Shown here piece after piece: positions 8,019 to 15,740 of a DNA stretch of 64,000 bases. A program made the translations under genes and the position numbers. The notes beneath the pieces are model-generated. The model saw nothing but the letters and a program-made list of their open reading frames with translations. It made no database searches and was not told the origin of the DNA. The DNA is from Gibbsiella quercinecans (GTDB lineage: Bacteria > Pseudomonadota > Gammaproteobacteria > Enterobacterales > Enterobacteriaceae), in the NCBI RefSeq assembly GCF_002291425.1, contig NZ_CP014136.1, forward strand, positions 2,728,001 through 2,792,000, given 5' to 3'. Numbering within the stretch: position 1 is the stretch's first letter; every line of letters begins with the position of its first letter.

Positions 8019-9026
8019 TCAAGGCTGGGGCGGCAGGGGTTCGTCTTCCTTATATTGCGCCGTGGCGATCCAGGCGGCGCAAAACAGCGTTAAACGGGCG
8101 AAGAAGTAGAAAAAGGCCATCAGGCCAATCACTGAACCAAACGCGGCGCCCGAAGGGGATTTCGCCAGTTGGGGCAGTGTCATGGTCATGATGAACTTGA
8201 TCACTTCAAAACCTATCGCCGCCAGGAGCGTGCCGCGCAGCAGCGCCTTTTTCTTTGGTTTATGGCGCGGCAGCATCCAGAAAATCCACAGGAACAGGAG
8301 ATAGTTGGCAAAGATGGAAATGGCCATCGCGATCAGTGTCATCGCCGGGCGTAGCCATTCGATGTCGTCCAGCCCCAACGCCTGCACGATGGCGGCCTGG
8401 GCAGCACCCGCGATAGAGGTCAGCGAGAGGGTAACAATCAGTGCAACCACCAGGCCGGTGAGCGAGATAAAGTCCCGGGTATAGCGGAAGTAAATTTTCT
8501 CCTGATCCTGCGGGTTGCGCTCCCAGACATCGCGGGACTGTGCCCGGATGGCTTCGCGCAGGTTGCCCATCCAACTGACGCCGGAATAAAGCGCCAGCGC
8601 TAACCCGGTTAAGCCCACGGTGGTGCGCTGCTGGATGGCTGTGTTAACGGTGTTTTTCAGCGTACTGGCCAGGGCAGGATCGCTGATACTGTTGACTATC
8701 CGGTTAATCAAGCTGGCGAGCAGATCGGGGTTGGAGGCCAGCACGAAACCCACCGCGGCAAATGACACCATCAGAATCGGGATGAGCGACAGAAAAGAGA
8801 AGTAGGTAATGGCCGCGCCGAACTGGCTGCCCAGGCGATCGTTAAAACGATTCGTCGCACGCAGCATATGGGCAACGCTTGGCCAGGCTTTGATCCGCTC
8901 CACCAGGCGGACGGTGCCGCTGATGCCCTTATCAATATTGTGATTGCCGGTTTTAATGGCAAGCGGTGTTTTTTGGGCTGCCGCTCCCTGGGGCTGCTGG
9001 GGTTCTTTATCTGGTCCTGTAGGCAT
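8019..9026 (-). CDS. yhjD: inner membrane protein YhjD (YihY/BrkB family)
   Basis: 335 residues with several hydrophobic segments. The motif region RFNDRLGSQFGAAITYFSFLSLIPILMV is characteristic of the YihY/virulence factor BrkB family and close to E. coli YhjD, as are YSGVSWMGNLREAIRAQSRDVWER and the C-terminal LTLFCAAWIATAQYK. In E. coli, YhjD has been linked to tolerance of lipid IVA-only envelopes, so a role in lipid handling or transport is plausible but unproven. A strong terminator follows it. Confidence 0.93.
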   Translation of the reverse strand: MPTGPDKEPQQPQGAAAQKTPLAIKTGNHNIDKGISGTVRLVERIKAWPSVAHMLRATNRFNDRLGSQFGAAITYFSFLSLIPILMVSFAAVGFVLASNPDLLASLINRIVNSISDPALASTLKNTVNTAIQQRTTVGLTGLALALYSGVSWMGNLREAIRAQSRDVWERNPQDQEKIYFRYTRDFISLTGLVVALIVTLSLTSIAGAAQAAIVQALGLDDIEWLRPAMTLIAMAISIFANYLLFLWIFWMLPRHKPKKKALLRGTLLAAIGFEVIKFIMTMTLPQLAKSPSGAAFGSVIGLMAFFYFFARLTLFCAAWIATAQYKEDEPLPPQP

Positions 9027-9296
9027 TACGTTGTGATTTCCTTAATGATAATCGAATGTCTCAGCGCTGATTATAGCCAAATCTGACCATGGTTTGGGGA
9101 ACGAGGGGGCTGGCTCGACGATGGCGTGTAAAGATACGCCGGAAAAGGGGAGCGGCCGGTAGGATTTCTGTATCATGGTGTGCGGTTGACGGTCTGTTGC
9201 CTTATGACGTGTTTAAATAACAATAAAAATGTGTGAATGGCCTCCCTTTTTTAACTTATTCCTGCCATCTGAAATTAAACTTTCCACCTGCTAAAC

Positions 9297-9314
9297 ACTA
9301 TCTCCATAATTCTT
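9297..9314 (+). promoter_or_regulatory. candidate BaeR box upstream of spy
   Basis: CTCCATAATT at 9302-9311 matches all ten core positions of the BaeR consensus TTTTTCTCCATDATTGGC; the flanks match poorly (about 12 of 18 overall). It lies about 155 bp upstream of spy, a known BaeR and CpxR target in E. coli. The remainder of the 441-bp gap (9027-9467) is AT-rich. I found no clear CpxR box (GTAA-N6/7-GTAA). Confidence 0.5.
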
Positions 9315-9467
9315 ACATATTTAGCAATTTATACCCTTTTGATTTTTAAAAAGTTTACACTCCCACGCATTACTATAAGTTAATTAGCTTATTATTATCT
9401 CCGACGACACGATAAGCCTGTAAGTTTTCAGCGCTTATAACGAACAATAATTTTTAAGGAATTTATT

Positions 9468-9959
9468 ATGCGTAAACTGACTGCTTTATTTGTGGCTTCC
9501 ACTTTGGCGCTGGGTTCTGCCTCTATGGCATTTGCAGCGGATACCTCTGCAAGTGCGCCGGATGCACCACCCGCAAAAATGATGCATCACAAAGGCCATG
9601 ATAAGAAAGGCGGCCCATTTGCCGGCTTGAACCTGACTGAACAGCAGCGCCAGCAAATTCGCGATATTATGAAAGAATCGCACCCGAAAGACGGCTTTGC
9701 CGGTAGAAATGATCGCCAGGCGCTGCATAGCCTGGTTGCTGCCGACAGCTTCGATGAAGCAAAAGCCAAAGAACAAATTGACGCTTTCAGCAAAGCCCAG
9801 GCAGAGCGTATGCTGGCACGCGTTAAAGCCGAAAATAAAGTGTATAACCTGCTGACCCCAGAGCAGAAAAAACAATACAACGAGAACTACCAGAAGCACG
9901 AAAAGAAAATGGAAGAACACATGAAAAAAATGCAGGAACATCACGCTCCTGAAGAATAA
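9468..9959 (+). CDS. spy: ATP-independent periplasmic chaperone Spy
   Basis: Periplasmic chaperone of the Spy/CpxP family, induced by envelope stress, that holds folding proteins on a cradle-shaped alpha-helical dimer. It has 163 residues. A signal peptide runs to about residue 23 (TLALGSASMAFA, cleavage before AD). A His/Lys-rich N-terminal segment (MMHHKGHDKKG) is followed by the two family LTxxQ motifs, LTEQQRQQI near residue 56 and LTPEQKKQY near residue 128. The charged C-terminal tail is longer and richer in Lys, His and Glu than usual. A clear terminator follows. Confidence 0.93.
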   Translation: MRKLTALFVASTLALGSASMAFAADTSASAPDAPPAKMMHHKGHDKKGGPFAGLNLTEQQRQQIRDIMKESHPKDGFAGRNDRQALHSLVAADSFDEAKAKEQIDAFSKAQAERMLARVKAENKVYNLLTPEQKKQYNENYQKHEKKMEEHMKKMQEHHAPEE

Positions 9960-9986
9960 GTTCCCCGTGCGTTAATCCATTACCAG

Positions 9987-10011
9987 GCCCGATTGTCATC
10001 GGGCTTTTTTT
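9987..10011 (+). terminator. spy intrinsic terminator
   Basis: The stem GCCCGAT / ATCGGGC (9987-9993, 9998-10004) with loop TGTC is followed by a run of seven T residues. It lies 28 bp after the spy stop. The minus strand has no T run, so it serves spy only and not the convergent Tm-1-like gene. Confidence 0.92.
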
Positions 10012-10023
10012 ATTTCTGCAATA

Positions 10024-11241
10024 TCATTCGGCAATAGGTGAAATCAGCCGAAATTGTTCGATGACGGCCAGAGCAAAACCCGGATCGTTGATATGGTCAG
10101 GTACTTTGATGATGCGCCGTTTCGCCGTAGGTTGCAGCGTGCTTTCCAGGGCGCGGATGAACGCGGATAACGCGGCCGGATCCCAGAATGGCTGCCCGGG
10201 CGCATCCAGCGAGGAAATTCCCCCTTCCGGTATGATAAAGCGGACTTCCCCCTCACAGGCATTCAGCTTTTCGCCGATCCAACGGCCCATATGGGCATTT
10301 TCTTCCGGCGTGGTGCGCATTAGCGTCACCTGCGCGTTGTGATGGTAAAATTGGCGGTTGGCATAGCGGGCTGGCACGGTCTTGGGCGAGCCGAAGTTAA
10401 TCATGTCCAGCGCGCCGCAGGACATCACGCAGGGCACGTTGGTGCGGGCAATCGCGCCGAAGCGGTCTTCATTGCAGGCCAGCACGCCATCAAACAAATA
10501 ATCGCAGACCTCTGTGGTGGTCAGGTCAAGCACCACGTCCAGCAGGTGGCTATCGATCAATTTCTCCATCGCCCGGCCGCCGCTGCCGGTGGCGTGGAAC
10601 ACCAGGCAATCCCATTGCGGCTCAATGGCGCGGGTGATCGCTTTGACACAGGGCGTGGTGACGCCAAACATGGTCAGCCCGGAGGCCGGTTTGCAGCCGC
10701 TATCGTCAGCACCAGAGAATCGCACGGCGCCGGCAATTTGGCGGGCGGCATTGCCCAGCACCTTCCGTGAAATACGGTTTAGGCCGGCGATATCCGTCAC
10801 GGAATACATCATGCTGATATCACTGGCGCCGATGTAGCCAGAGATATCGCCGGCGGCCATGCTGGAGACCATGAGTTTTGGCAAACCAATGGGAAGCTGC
10901 TGCATCGCCGGCGTGATCATGGCCGTGCCGCTTGAGCCGCCCAGGCCAAGCAATGCGGCAATATCTGTGCGTGTCAGGATAAAACGTTCGAAGGCCACCG
11001 CCATTGCCGCAGTGGCCTGGCCACGATGGGAGCAGAATACCGCCTCTGGGCCATTGGGATGGTAGCGGGCAACGTCCAGTGAGGAGATATCGGTTTGATC
11101 GTGCGATACGCCGAGAGTGGAAAGATCAATCGTAAGGGGGGACAAACCAAAGCTGGCGATCAGGCTACGCACATAGTCCAACTCTTGTCCTTTGGTATCT
11201 GCTGTGGTAGCAATATAGACAAAAGCTGGGGTATTCATCAT
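10024..11241 (-). CDS. Tm-1-like ATP-binding domain protein (UPF0261)
   Basis: 405 residues covering the whole UPF0261 family domain, related to the N-terminal part of the tomato Tm-1 inhibitor. The N-terminus [23 protein letters not shown], the central [29 protein letters not shown], the segment [21 protein letters not shown] and [17 protein letters not shown] are family hallmarks. The Gly-rich stretch suggests nucleotide binding. No enzymatic reaction is established. These genes are often followed by a TIM-barrel PEP-hydrolase-like gene, which is absent here. It is divergent from a TetR-type gene, with paired palindromes between them. Confidence 0.88.
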   Translation of the reverse strand: MMNTPAFVYIATTADTKGQELDYVRSLIASFGLSPLTIDLSTLGVSHDQTDISSLDVARYHPNGPEAVFCSHRGQATAAMAVAFERFILTRTDIAALLGLGGSSGTAMITPAMQQLPIGLPKLMVSSMAAGDISGYIGASDISMMYSVTDIAGLNRISRKVLGNAARQIAGAVRFSGADDSGCKPASGLTMFGVTTPCVKAITRAIEPQWDCLVFHATGSGGRAMEKLIDSHLLDVVLDLTTTEVCDYLFDGVLACNEDRFGAIARTNVPCVMSCGALDMINFGSPKTVPARYANRQFYHHNAQVTLMRTTPEENAHMGRWIGEKLNACEGEVRFIIPEGGISSLDAPGQPFWDPAALSAFIRALESTLQPTAKRRIIKVPDHINDPGFALAVIEQFRLISPIAE

Positions 11242-11360
11242 CGCCTGTTCCTGGAAATGTTCGGTAAATATCCGAACAAATTATTCTAGTGATAAAGCTA
11301 TAGTTAGGTTGGGAACCCTGGTGTTGGTCAATATGGCACAGCCGATGATTTTGTGTACAT

Positions 11361-11380
11361 AATGAGACTGCAATCTCATT
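11361..11380. promoter_or_regulatory. palindrome 1, candidate TetR-family operator
   Basis: AATGAGACTGCAATCTCATT is a 20-bp palindrome with a single mismatched pair. It lies 120 bp upstream of the Tm-1-like gene and shares the core GAGACT...TCTC with the second palindrome. Confidence 0.7.
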
Positions 11381-11404
11381 TATGCAAGCTAAATTTAATA
11401 CAAA

Positions 11405-11422
11405 GTGAGACTATAGTCTCAC
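11405..11422. promoter_or_regulatory. palindrome 2, candidate TetR-family operator
   Basis: GTGAGACTATAGTCTCAC is a perfect 18-bp palindrome centred 43 bp (about four helical turns) from the first. It lies 115 bp upstream of the TetR-type start. The shared half-site TGAGACT makes both likely targets of the adjacent regulator. Confidence 0.75.
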
Positions 11423-11537
11423 CACACAGCATAAACATGCTTTTTCTTGCGGCGGGGAAGCCAGAATTTTACCCGGCCAGAGCGTTTATCATGTCTGCTC
11501 CGGGGCCGGACGACATGACGAAATTTTTGAGGTTGCC

Positions 11538-12167
11538 GTGCCAATATCCGCATTTCCTGTTACGTCGGAGAAGTCTTTAACGCACACCCGTGCTAAAACC
11601 CGTAATCTATTGTTGGCCAGCGCCATGGCGCTTTATGACGATGGCAAATTCCCTTCAGTGACTGAACTGGCCGCGTATGCGCAGGTTTCCCGTGCTACCG
11701 CCTACCGTTATTTTCCTACCCAAAGCGCCCTGATTGCCGCCGTAGTGGCGGAAAGCCTCGGGCCAATCCTTGAATGGCAGCCGCAGGACAACGATGCCCT
11801 TAAGCGTATCCAACAGCTGTTGGCATTTGCCTATCCGCAAATGGAACAGCACGAAGGCGCCCTGCGCGCGGCCTTGCAGCTTTCTTTGCAGCAATGGGCT
11901 AATGCGACGCCGGGGGAGAAATTTGTCCGGGGCAACCGTAAACGCCTGCTGAAAATGGCCGTGGAACCGCTGGATGGCAAGCTATCACCCGATTCGCTGC
12001 AGCGCGTGATCCACGCATTTTCATTAATTTATGGCTCGGAGGTTTTCCTGGTGCTGAAAGATATATGGGGCCTGGATCTCGCAGCGATTCAAGATGTGAC
12101 GCAATGGATGGCGAAAGCGATATTGCGCCAGGCAAATGAAGACGAAAAGGCGCGCCAGGAGGACTAA
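11538..12167 (+). CDS. TetR/AcrR-family transcriptional regulator
   Basis: 209 residues. The N-terminal HTH (about residues 18-63) includes FPSVTELAAYAQVSRATAYRYFPTQSALIAAV, a clear TetR signature. The C-terminal part is helical, as in ligand-binding TetR domains, with no recognisable ligand. The start is GTG at 11538 with GAGG six bases upstream (TTGAGGTTGCCGTG). It is divergent from the Tm-1-like gene. The two similar palindromes between them suggest that it controls both that gene and itself; the effector is unknown. Confidence 0.88.
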   Translation: MPISAFPVTSEKSLTHTRAKTRNLLLASAMALYDDGKFPSVTELAAYAQVSRATAYRYFPTQSALIAAVVAESLGPILEWQPQDNDALKRIQQLLAFAYPQMEQHEGALRAALQLSLQQWANATPGEKFVRGNRKRLLKMAVEPLDGKLSPDSLQRVIHAFSLIYGSEVFLVLKDIWGLDLAAIQDVTQWMAKAILRQANEDEKARQED

Positions 12168-12287
12168 CCCCTTGCAACATCGTGCCCTGTTTAGGGGGCG
12201 ATGAAGGCGTGACACATTCCCCACCGCTATTCCCCAATCTGCAGAAAAGCGCCTGGTCTGATGAACGGCTGGGTGGGCGACGAAAAT

Positions 12288-12316
12288 AAAAAAACCGGGC
12301 CTTTTACAGGCACCGG
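12288..12316 (-). terminator. orphan Rho-independent terminator
   Basis: Read on the minus strand, CCGG(T)GCCT-GTAAA-AGGC-CCGG forms an eight-pair stem with one bulged T and is followed by seven T residues. It lies between two plus-strand genes, so it cannot end either of them. Confidence 0.75.
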
Positions 12317-12403
12317 CCGGATACGCGATTAGCGTTAATGATCTCACTTCGGGTAAATTGCAGCTTATTTGGCACTTACTATTTTAAAAGTCTGCAACCG
12401 AAG
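12288..12403 (-). ncRNA. possible small RNA ending in an orphan terminator
   Basis: A strong minus-strand terminator lies in this intergenic region although no minus-strand gene precedes it. Just upstream on that strand is a second structure: CTTCGG plus TTGCAG (12403-12392, contiguous) pairs with CTGCAA and CCGAAG (12363-12358 and 12352-12347), leaving a 5-nt bulge and a 28-nt loop. Two structured elements ending in U residues, about 115 nt in all, resemble an enterobacterial sRNA. The promoter is not clear; GATACT at 12412-12407 is the nearest -10-like element. No known sRNA was recognised. Confidence 0.4.
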
Positions 12404-12486
12404 ATGAGTATCCCTGGTGTTGTTATGGTTATTCGATAAACTAATTTACTATTATTTTTATTGTGTGCTGCTGTGTGTAGCTTTTG

Positions 12487-12515
12487 ATACCATGTTTTAC
12501 CATACAACATGGTAT
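12487..12515. promoter_or_regulatory. inverted repeat upstream of the BetR-type gene
   Basis: ATACCATGTT (12487-12496) and AACATGGTAT (12506-12515) are perfect 10-bp arms around TTACCATAC. The motif TACCAT therefore occurs three times. It lies about 110 bp before the BetR-type start and is the best operator candidate in this 456-bp gap. Confidence 0.5.
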
Positions 12516-12623
12516 GTCAAGCAATGTTTAAGTGTAAGATTGCATACTATACCAGTTTTGGATAGCATTTTTATGCAGTGAAGCATCGAAACGACTGATA
12601 AATCAGGATAATCGAAGGGACCA

Positions 12624-13478
12624 ATGGGTAATAATCACCAAAAATTCGATTCACAGTCGATAGCAAACCGGGTACGGGAACTCTTTTTGCACCATGGGAT
12701 CGGCAAGCGTCAGCATGCCAAGGAACTCAGCCGTATTTTAGCGCTGAGTTTTTCGCATGCGCATCGTAAGCTGAAAGGGCAAAGCCCATGGACGTTGGAA
12801 CAAATCAACGGTGTGGCTGCGGCGCTGGGCGAGCCGGCGGCGGCGATTGTTGATCTTAGCGCTGAACACGAAACCACATTGCCGCAGGCTATGGCGTGTA
12901 ATGCCATCTTTTCCGTGGGCGGAGTAGACATCCCCTGCGAAGCCTATATCGGCCATGAACTCTCTGGCGCGCGTTCGTCAGAGTTTGTCGCATTACAGCA
13001 GGGTGAACGCTGGTTTATTTATCGTGCGGAAGAGATGCCAACCGGGAAACGCTACAGTGTGGAACTGATTGAGATCAGGCCTTCGGCCACGGAAGATGAC
13101 CGGCTGAGCATTGCGGTGCTTGATGATTCACGTCAGGTGGCCGATGAACTGACCAAGTATTTAAACGCCCAAGGGTTCAACGCGCTGGCGTTTTACGATG
13201 TGGAAAGTTTTTGTGAAGCGCAGAGCAAAGGGTTGTTTGATGGCTACGTGGTTGATTGGCTGATCGGGCAGGAAACGGCCGAGCAATGCATTGAGGCAAT
13301 TCGCGCCTCTGATAACCCAGATGCGCCAGTGCTGGTGCTGACCGGCCAACTGGGCACCGATCTGCGGGAGTCGGAAATCGCCAGGGCAATGCGCGATTAT
13401 GACGTGTTGGGCCCCTATGAGAAACCGGTGCGGCTCCATGTCATTGAAGCCGCATTGCAGCGCTGTTTTAATCTGTAA
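12624..13478 (+). CDS. BetR-type HTH protein with C-terminal receiver domain
   Basis: 284 residues. The N-terminus (about residues 12-75; RVRELFLHHGIGKRQHAKELSRILALSFSHAHRKLKG) resembles the BetR HTH domain. A middle segment (about 90-150) is unassigned. Residues 161-280 form a response-regulator receiver with the acidic pair D167/D168, phospho-acceptor D211 (YVVDW), T240 (VLVLTG) and K267 (YEKP), so the fold should be phosphorylatable. The order, DNA-binding domain first and receiver last, is the reverse of most response regulators. Its 3' end overlaps the convergent histidine kinase gene by 11 bp, making that kinase its likely partner. Confidence 0.82.
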   Translation: MGNNHQKFDSQSIANRVRELFLHHGIGKRQHAKELSRILALSFSHAHRKLKGQSPWTLEQINGVAAALGEPAAAIVDLSAEHETTLPQAMACNAIFSVGGVDIPCEAYIGHELSGARSSEFVALQQGERWFIYRAEEMPTGKRYSVELIEIRPSATEDDRLSIAVLDDSRQVADELTKYLNAQGFNALAFYDVESFCEAQSKGLFDGYVVDWLIGQETAEQCIEAIRASDNPDAPVLVLTGQLGTDLRESEIARAMRDYDVLGPYEKPVRLHVIEAALQRCFNL

Positions 13479-15249
13479 ACAGTGCGGTTAACGTCACAGA
13501 CAACGCGTTGAGCCGAACGGGCTTCATCAGGTAGTCGTCAAACATGGCTCGCTGTTCCGCGGGCAACAGTTCCGGCGCATAGGCGCTGATGCCAATAATC
13601 GGGATATCCCGGTTCGGCCCGCGCTGGCTGCGCAGGTGCTTCGCGACAGCGGCGCCGTCCAGCCCCGGCATCTGCAGATCCAACAGCAAGGCGTCATAGG
13701 GTTTGCGCAGCAGCTTTTGCAGCGCGCGCTCGGGTGAATCGCACAGCTCATGTTCATAACCCAGCTTGCCCAGCAGTGAGCTGAATGCGTCGCCAGCCGC
13801 CTTATTATCATCCACCACCAGGATATATTGCTGTTTTTTCAGCGTGCTTTCGTTTGCCGCTGGCGCTTGTGGCGCCTCCGGCTCTTCGTTAATTTCCACC
13901 GGGATGCTGATAATAAAAGTGGTGCCCTTATTCACTTCGCTGTAGACCGTAATGGTGCCGTTGAGCAATTCCACCAGGCCGTGAACAATGGCCAGCCCCA
14001 TACCAACGCCGCTGTGCTGACGAGTATGTGACTGATCAACCTGGGTAAAAGGCTCAAATATCTGGTTCAACATTTTCTTTTCAATGCCGATGCCGGTATC
14101 GGTGACTTCGATAATCAATGCGCTGCCGCTCGGCTGCCGGCGCAAACAGCTAAATAGCGAAATGGTGCCGTTATCGGTGTATTTAAAGGCATTGGTCAGC
14201 AGGTTGGTGACGATCTGCTGGATGCGCAGCGGATCGGAATAGATTTGCGTATGGGTGAACTCCATCTCGGTGGTTAACCGCACCCCGTCTTTTTGCGTCA
14301 GCACCGCGATCTCGCCGGCGGTTTCCTCAATCAGCTTTTGGGCGTTGAAGGAAACGATGCGCAACTCCATCATGCCACTATCCAGGCGGGCGTAGTCAGT
14401 CAGATCGCGCATTTGGCTTTCAATTTGCTGTGCGGCAGTTTCCAGGCGTTGGAAGGTGTCCGTGTGCTCGGCAGAAAGGCGCGTATGAGTCAGGACATCA
14501 ATGGCCGACATGATGCTTTGCAGCGATGTGCGCAATTCGTGGCCAATGGCACCCAGGAATGCATTTTTGGTCCGAATGGCCTTCTGTTCCGCCAGGATGG
14601 CTTTTGACTGCTGGCTGATGGTTTGGCGCTGCTGGCGGATGACGATCAGCGTAATCGCGATCAGGGCAATCACCGAGAACATGATAATCACCAAGCCATA
14701 GAAAATGATCATGCGCTTGCCGATAAAGTCCTGATAGGCATTGGTGCGCTGTTTTACCTCTGCGTGATCCGCCAGGTTCGCCATATCGATCGCCAGCGGT
14801 TTTAGCTGGTGCATCGCCAGGGAGACGCGTGGCAAATCAATTTGCGCGACGGAAACCAGCTGCTCAATATTGTTGATTTCAAAACGTATCTTATCAATAA
14901 CTTCCGGGTAGCCCGGCTCGTTATATAATGGCGCCGTGGATTCTGAAGGGGCCTCCAATACAAAGAAACGTGAATACAGGATGTCGAATTTCATCCGGAT
15001 CTCATCCGTATTGGGCTGCTCGGTATGTTTTTGTTGCTCAATTAGCGTTTCAAACTCCGCCAGTTTGATGGCGAATTTGGCCGTTGCCCAGGAATAGTTT
15101 TCCTGCGTACCGGCGACCGCATACAGCCCTTTTTTCGACAGGGTGGCGCTGTAGTAATATAGCGTGACTGTGGAAGCGAGCAGAAACAGCATGGCGAAAA
15201 TAGCCGGGATCACCAACTTGCCGCGGTTTTTAAACAATAGGAATATCAT
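13468..15249 (-). CDS. hybrid sensor histidine kinase with receiver domain
   Basis: 593 residues. TM1 is about residues 12-33, the periplasmic sensor region 34-178 (helical, no named domain recognised) and TM2 about 180-204. The HisKA domain has H237 (AIGHELRTSLQ). The ATPase has the N box around N353 (NLLTNAFKY), G1 at DTGIGI (384-389) and G2 at GVGMGLA. The C-terminal receiver (475-590) has D480/D481, phospho-acceptor D524 (LLLDLQMPG) and K576 (LMKP). All catalytic residues are present. The start overlaps the upstream exported-protein gene by 4 bp, so the two are translationally coupled. The signal it senses is unknown. Confidence 0.92.
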   Translation of the reverse strand: MIFLLFKNRGKLVIPAIFAMLFLLASTVTLYYYSATLSKKGLYAVAGTQENYSWATAKFAIKLAEFETLIEQQKHTEQPNTDEIRMKFDILYSRFFVLEAPSESTAPLYNEPGYPEVIDKIRFEINNIEQLVSVAQIDLPRVSLAMHQLKPLAIDMANLADHAEVKQRTNAYQDFIGKRMIIFYGLVIIMFSVIALIAITLIVIRQQRQTISQQSKAILAEQKAIRTKNAFLGAIGHELRTSLQSIMSAIDVLTHTRLSAEHTDTFQRLETAAQQIESQMRDLTDYARLDSGMMELRIVSFNAQKLIEETAGEIAVLTQKDGVRLTTEMEFTHTQIYSDPLRIQQIVTNLLTNAFKYTDNGTISLFSCLRRQPSGSALIIEVTDTGIGIEKKMLNQIFEPFTQVDQSHTRQHSGVGMGLAIVHGLVELLNGTITVYSEVNKGTTFIISIPVEINEEPEAPQAPAANESTLKKQQYILVVDDNKAAGDAFSSLLGKLGYEHELCDSPERALQKLLRKPYDALLLDLQMPGLDGAAVAKHLRSQRGPNRDIPIIGISAYAPELLPAEQRAMFDDYLMKPVRLNALSVTLTALFTD

Positions 15250-15740
15250 TTAATCACAACCCTGTTGATCTGCCAGATAAAACGCGAGTTATACAGCGGC
15301 GAGTTGAGTTCTGTGTCGCCGCTGTCACGCGGATAAATCAAGAACAGCGGGCCAAAGTTTTTCACTTGCAGTGGAATACCGTCCATTCTGTAAGCCAGTA
15401 TCATTTGATATTTGGCAACGTCAGAAACCGGCACATCGATGGTATAATCGTTCAGAGCATAGAAAGTCATCGTACTGCCTTCGGCACCGACGGTTTCCAA
15501 AAGTTGCGACAGTAATACACCCTCAAAGTTTTTCTTCGGCGTCCATGATGTCGACGTAATAATGCTGCTTACCGGCATGGCATACAACTGTTTATCGGTA
15601 AAGATATAACGGGTATGGGTATCGTCGTTGGTGTTTTTAATTTTCCCGCTGACTTCCAGGGTAAAGCTATAGGCGCTGGATTGAATTATCACCAAAGCCA
15701 ATAGGGCAAACATCACGCGCTTTAACAGGGGCATTATCAT
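15246..15740 (-). CDS. exported sulfite-oxidase-fold protein without cysteine
   Basis: 164 residues with a signal peptide (VMFALLALVIIQSSAYS, cleavage before FTLEV). The mature part resembles the oxidoreductase molybdopterin-binding domain: NFEGVLLSQLLETVGAEG, ALNDYTIDVPVSD, AYRMDGIPL, and GPLFLIYPRDSG...WQINRVVI near the end. It contains no cysteine at all, and the cofactor-ligating Cys of true sulfite oxidase-type enzymes is therefore missing. A periplasmic binding or co-sensor role for the coupled histidine kinase is more likely than catalysis (inference). It overlaps its upstream neighbour by one base and the kinase gene by four. Confidence 0.75.
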   Translation of the reverse strand: MIMPLLKRVMFALLALVIIQSSAYSFTLEVSGKIKNTNDDTHTRYIFTDKQLYAMPVSSIITSTSWTPKKNFEGVLLSQLLETVGAEGSTMTFYALNDYTIDVPVSDVAKYQMILAYRMDGIPLQVKNFGPLFLIYPRDSGDTELNSPLYNSRFIWQINRVVIK

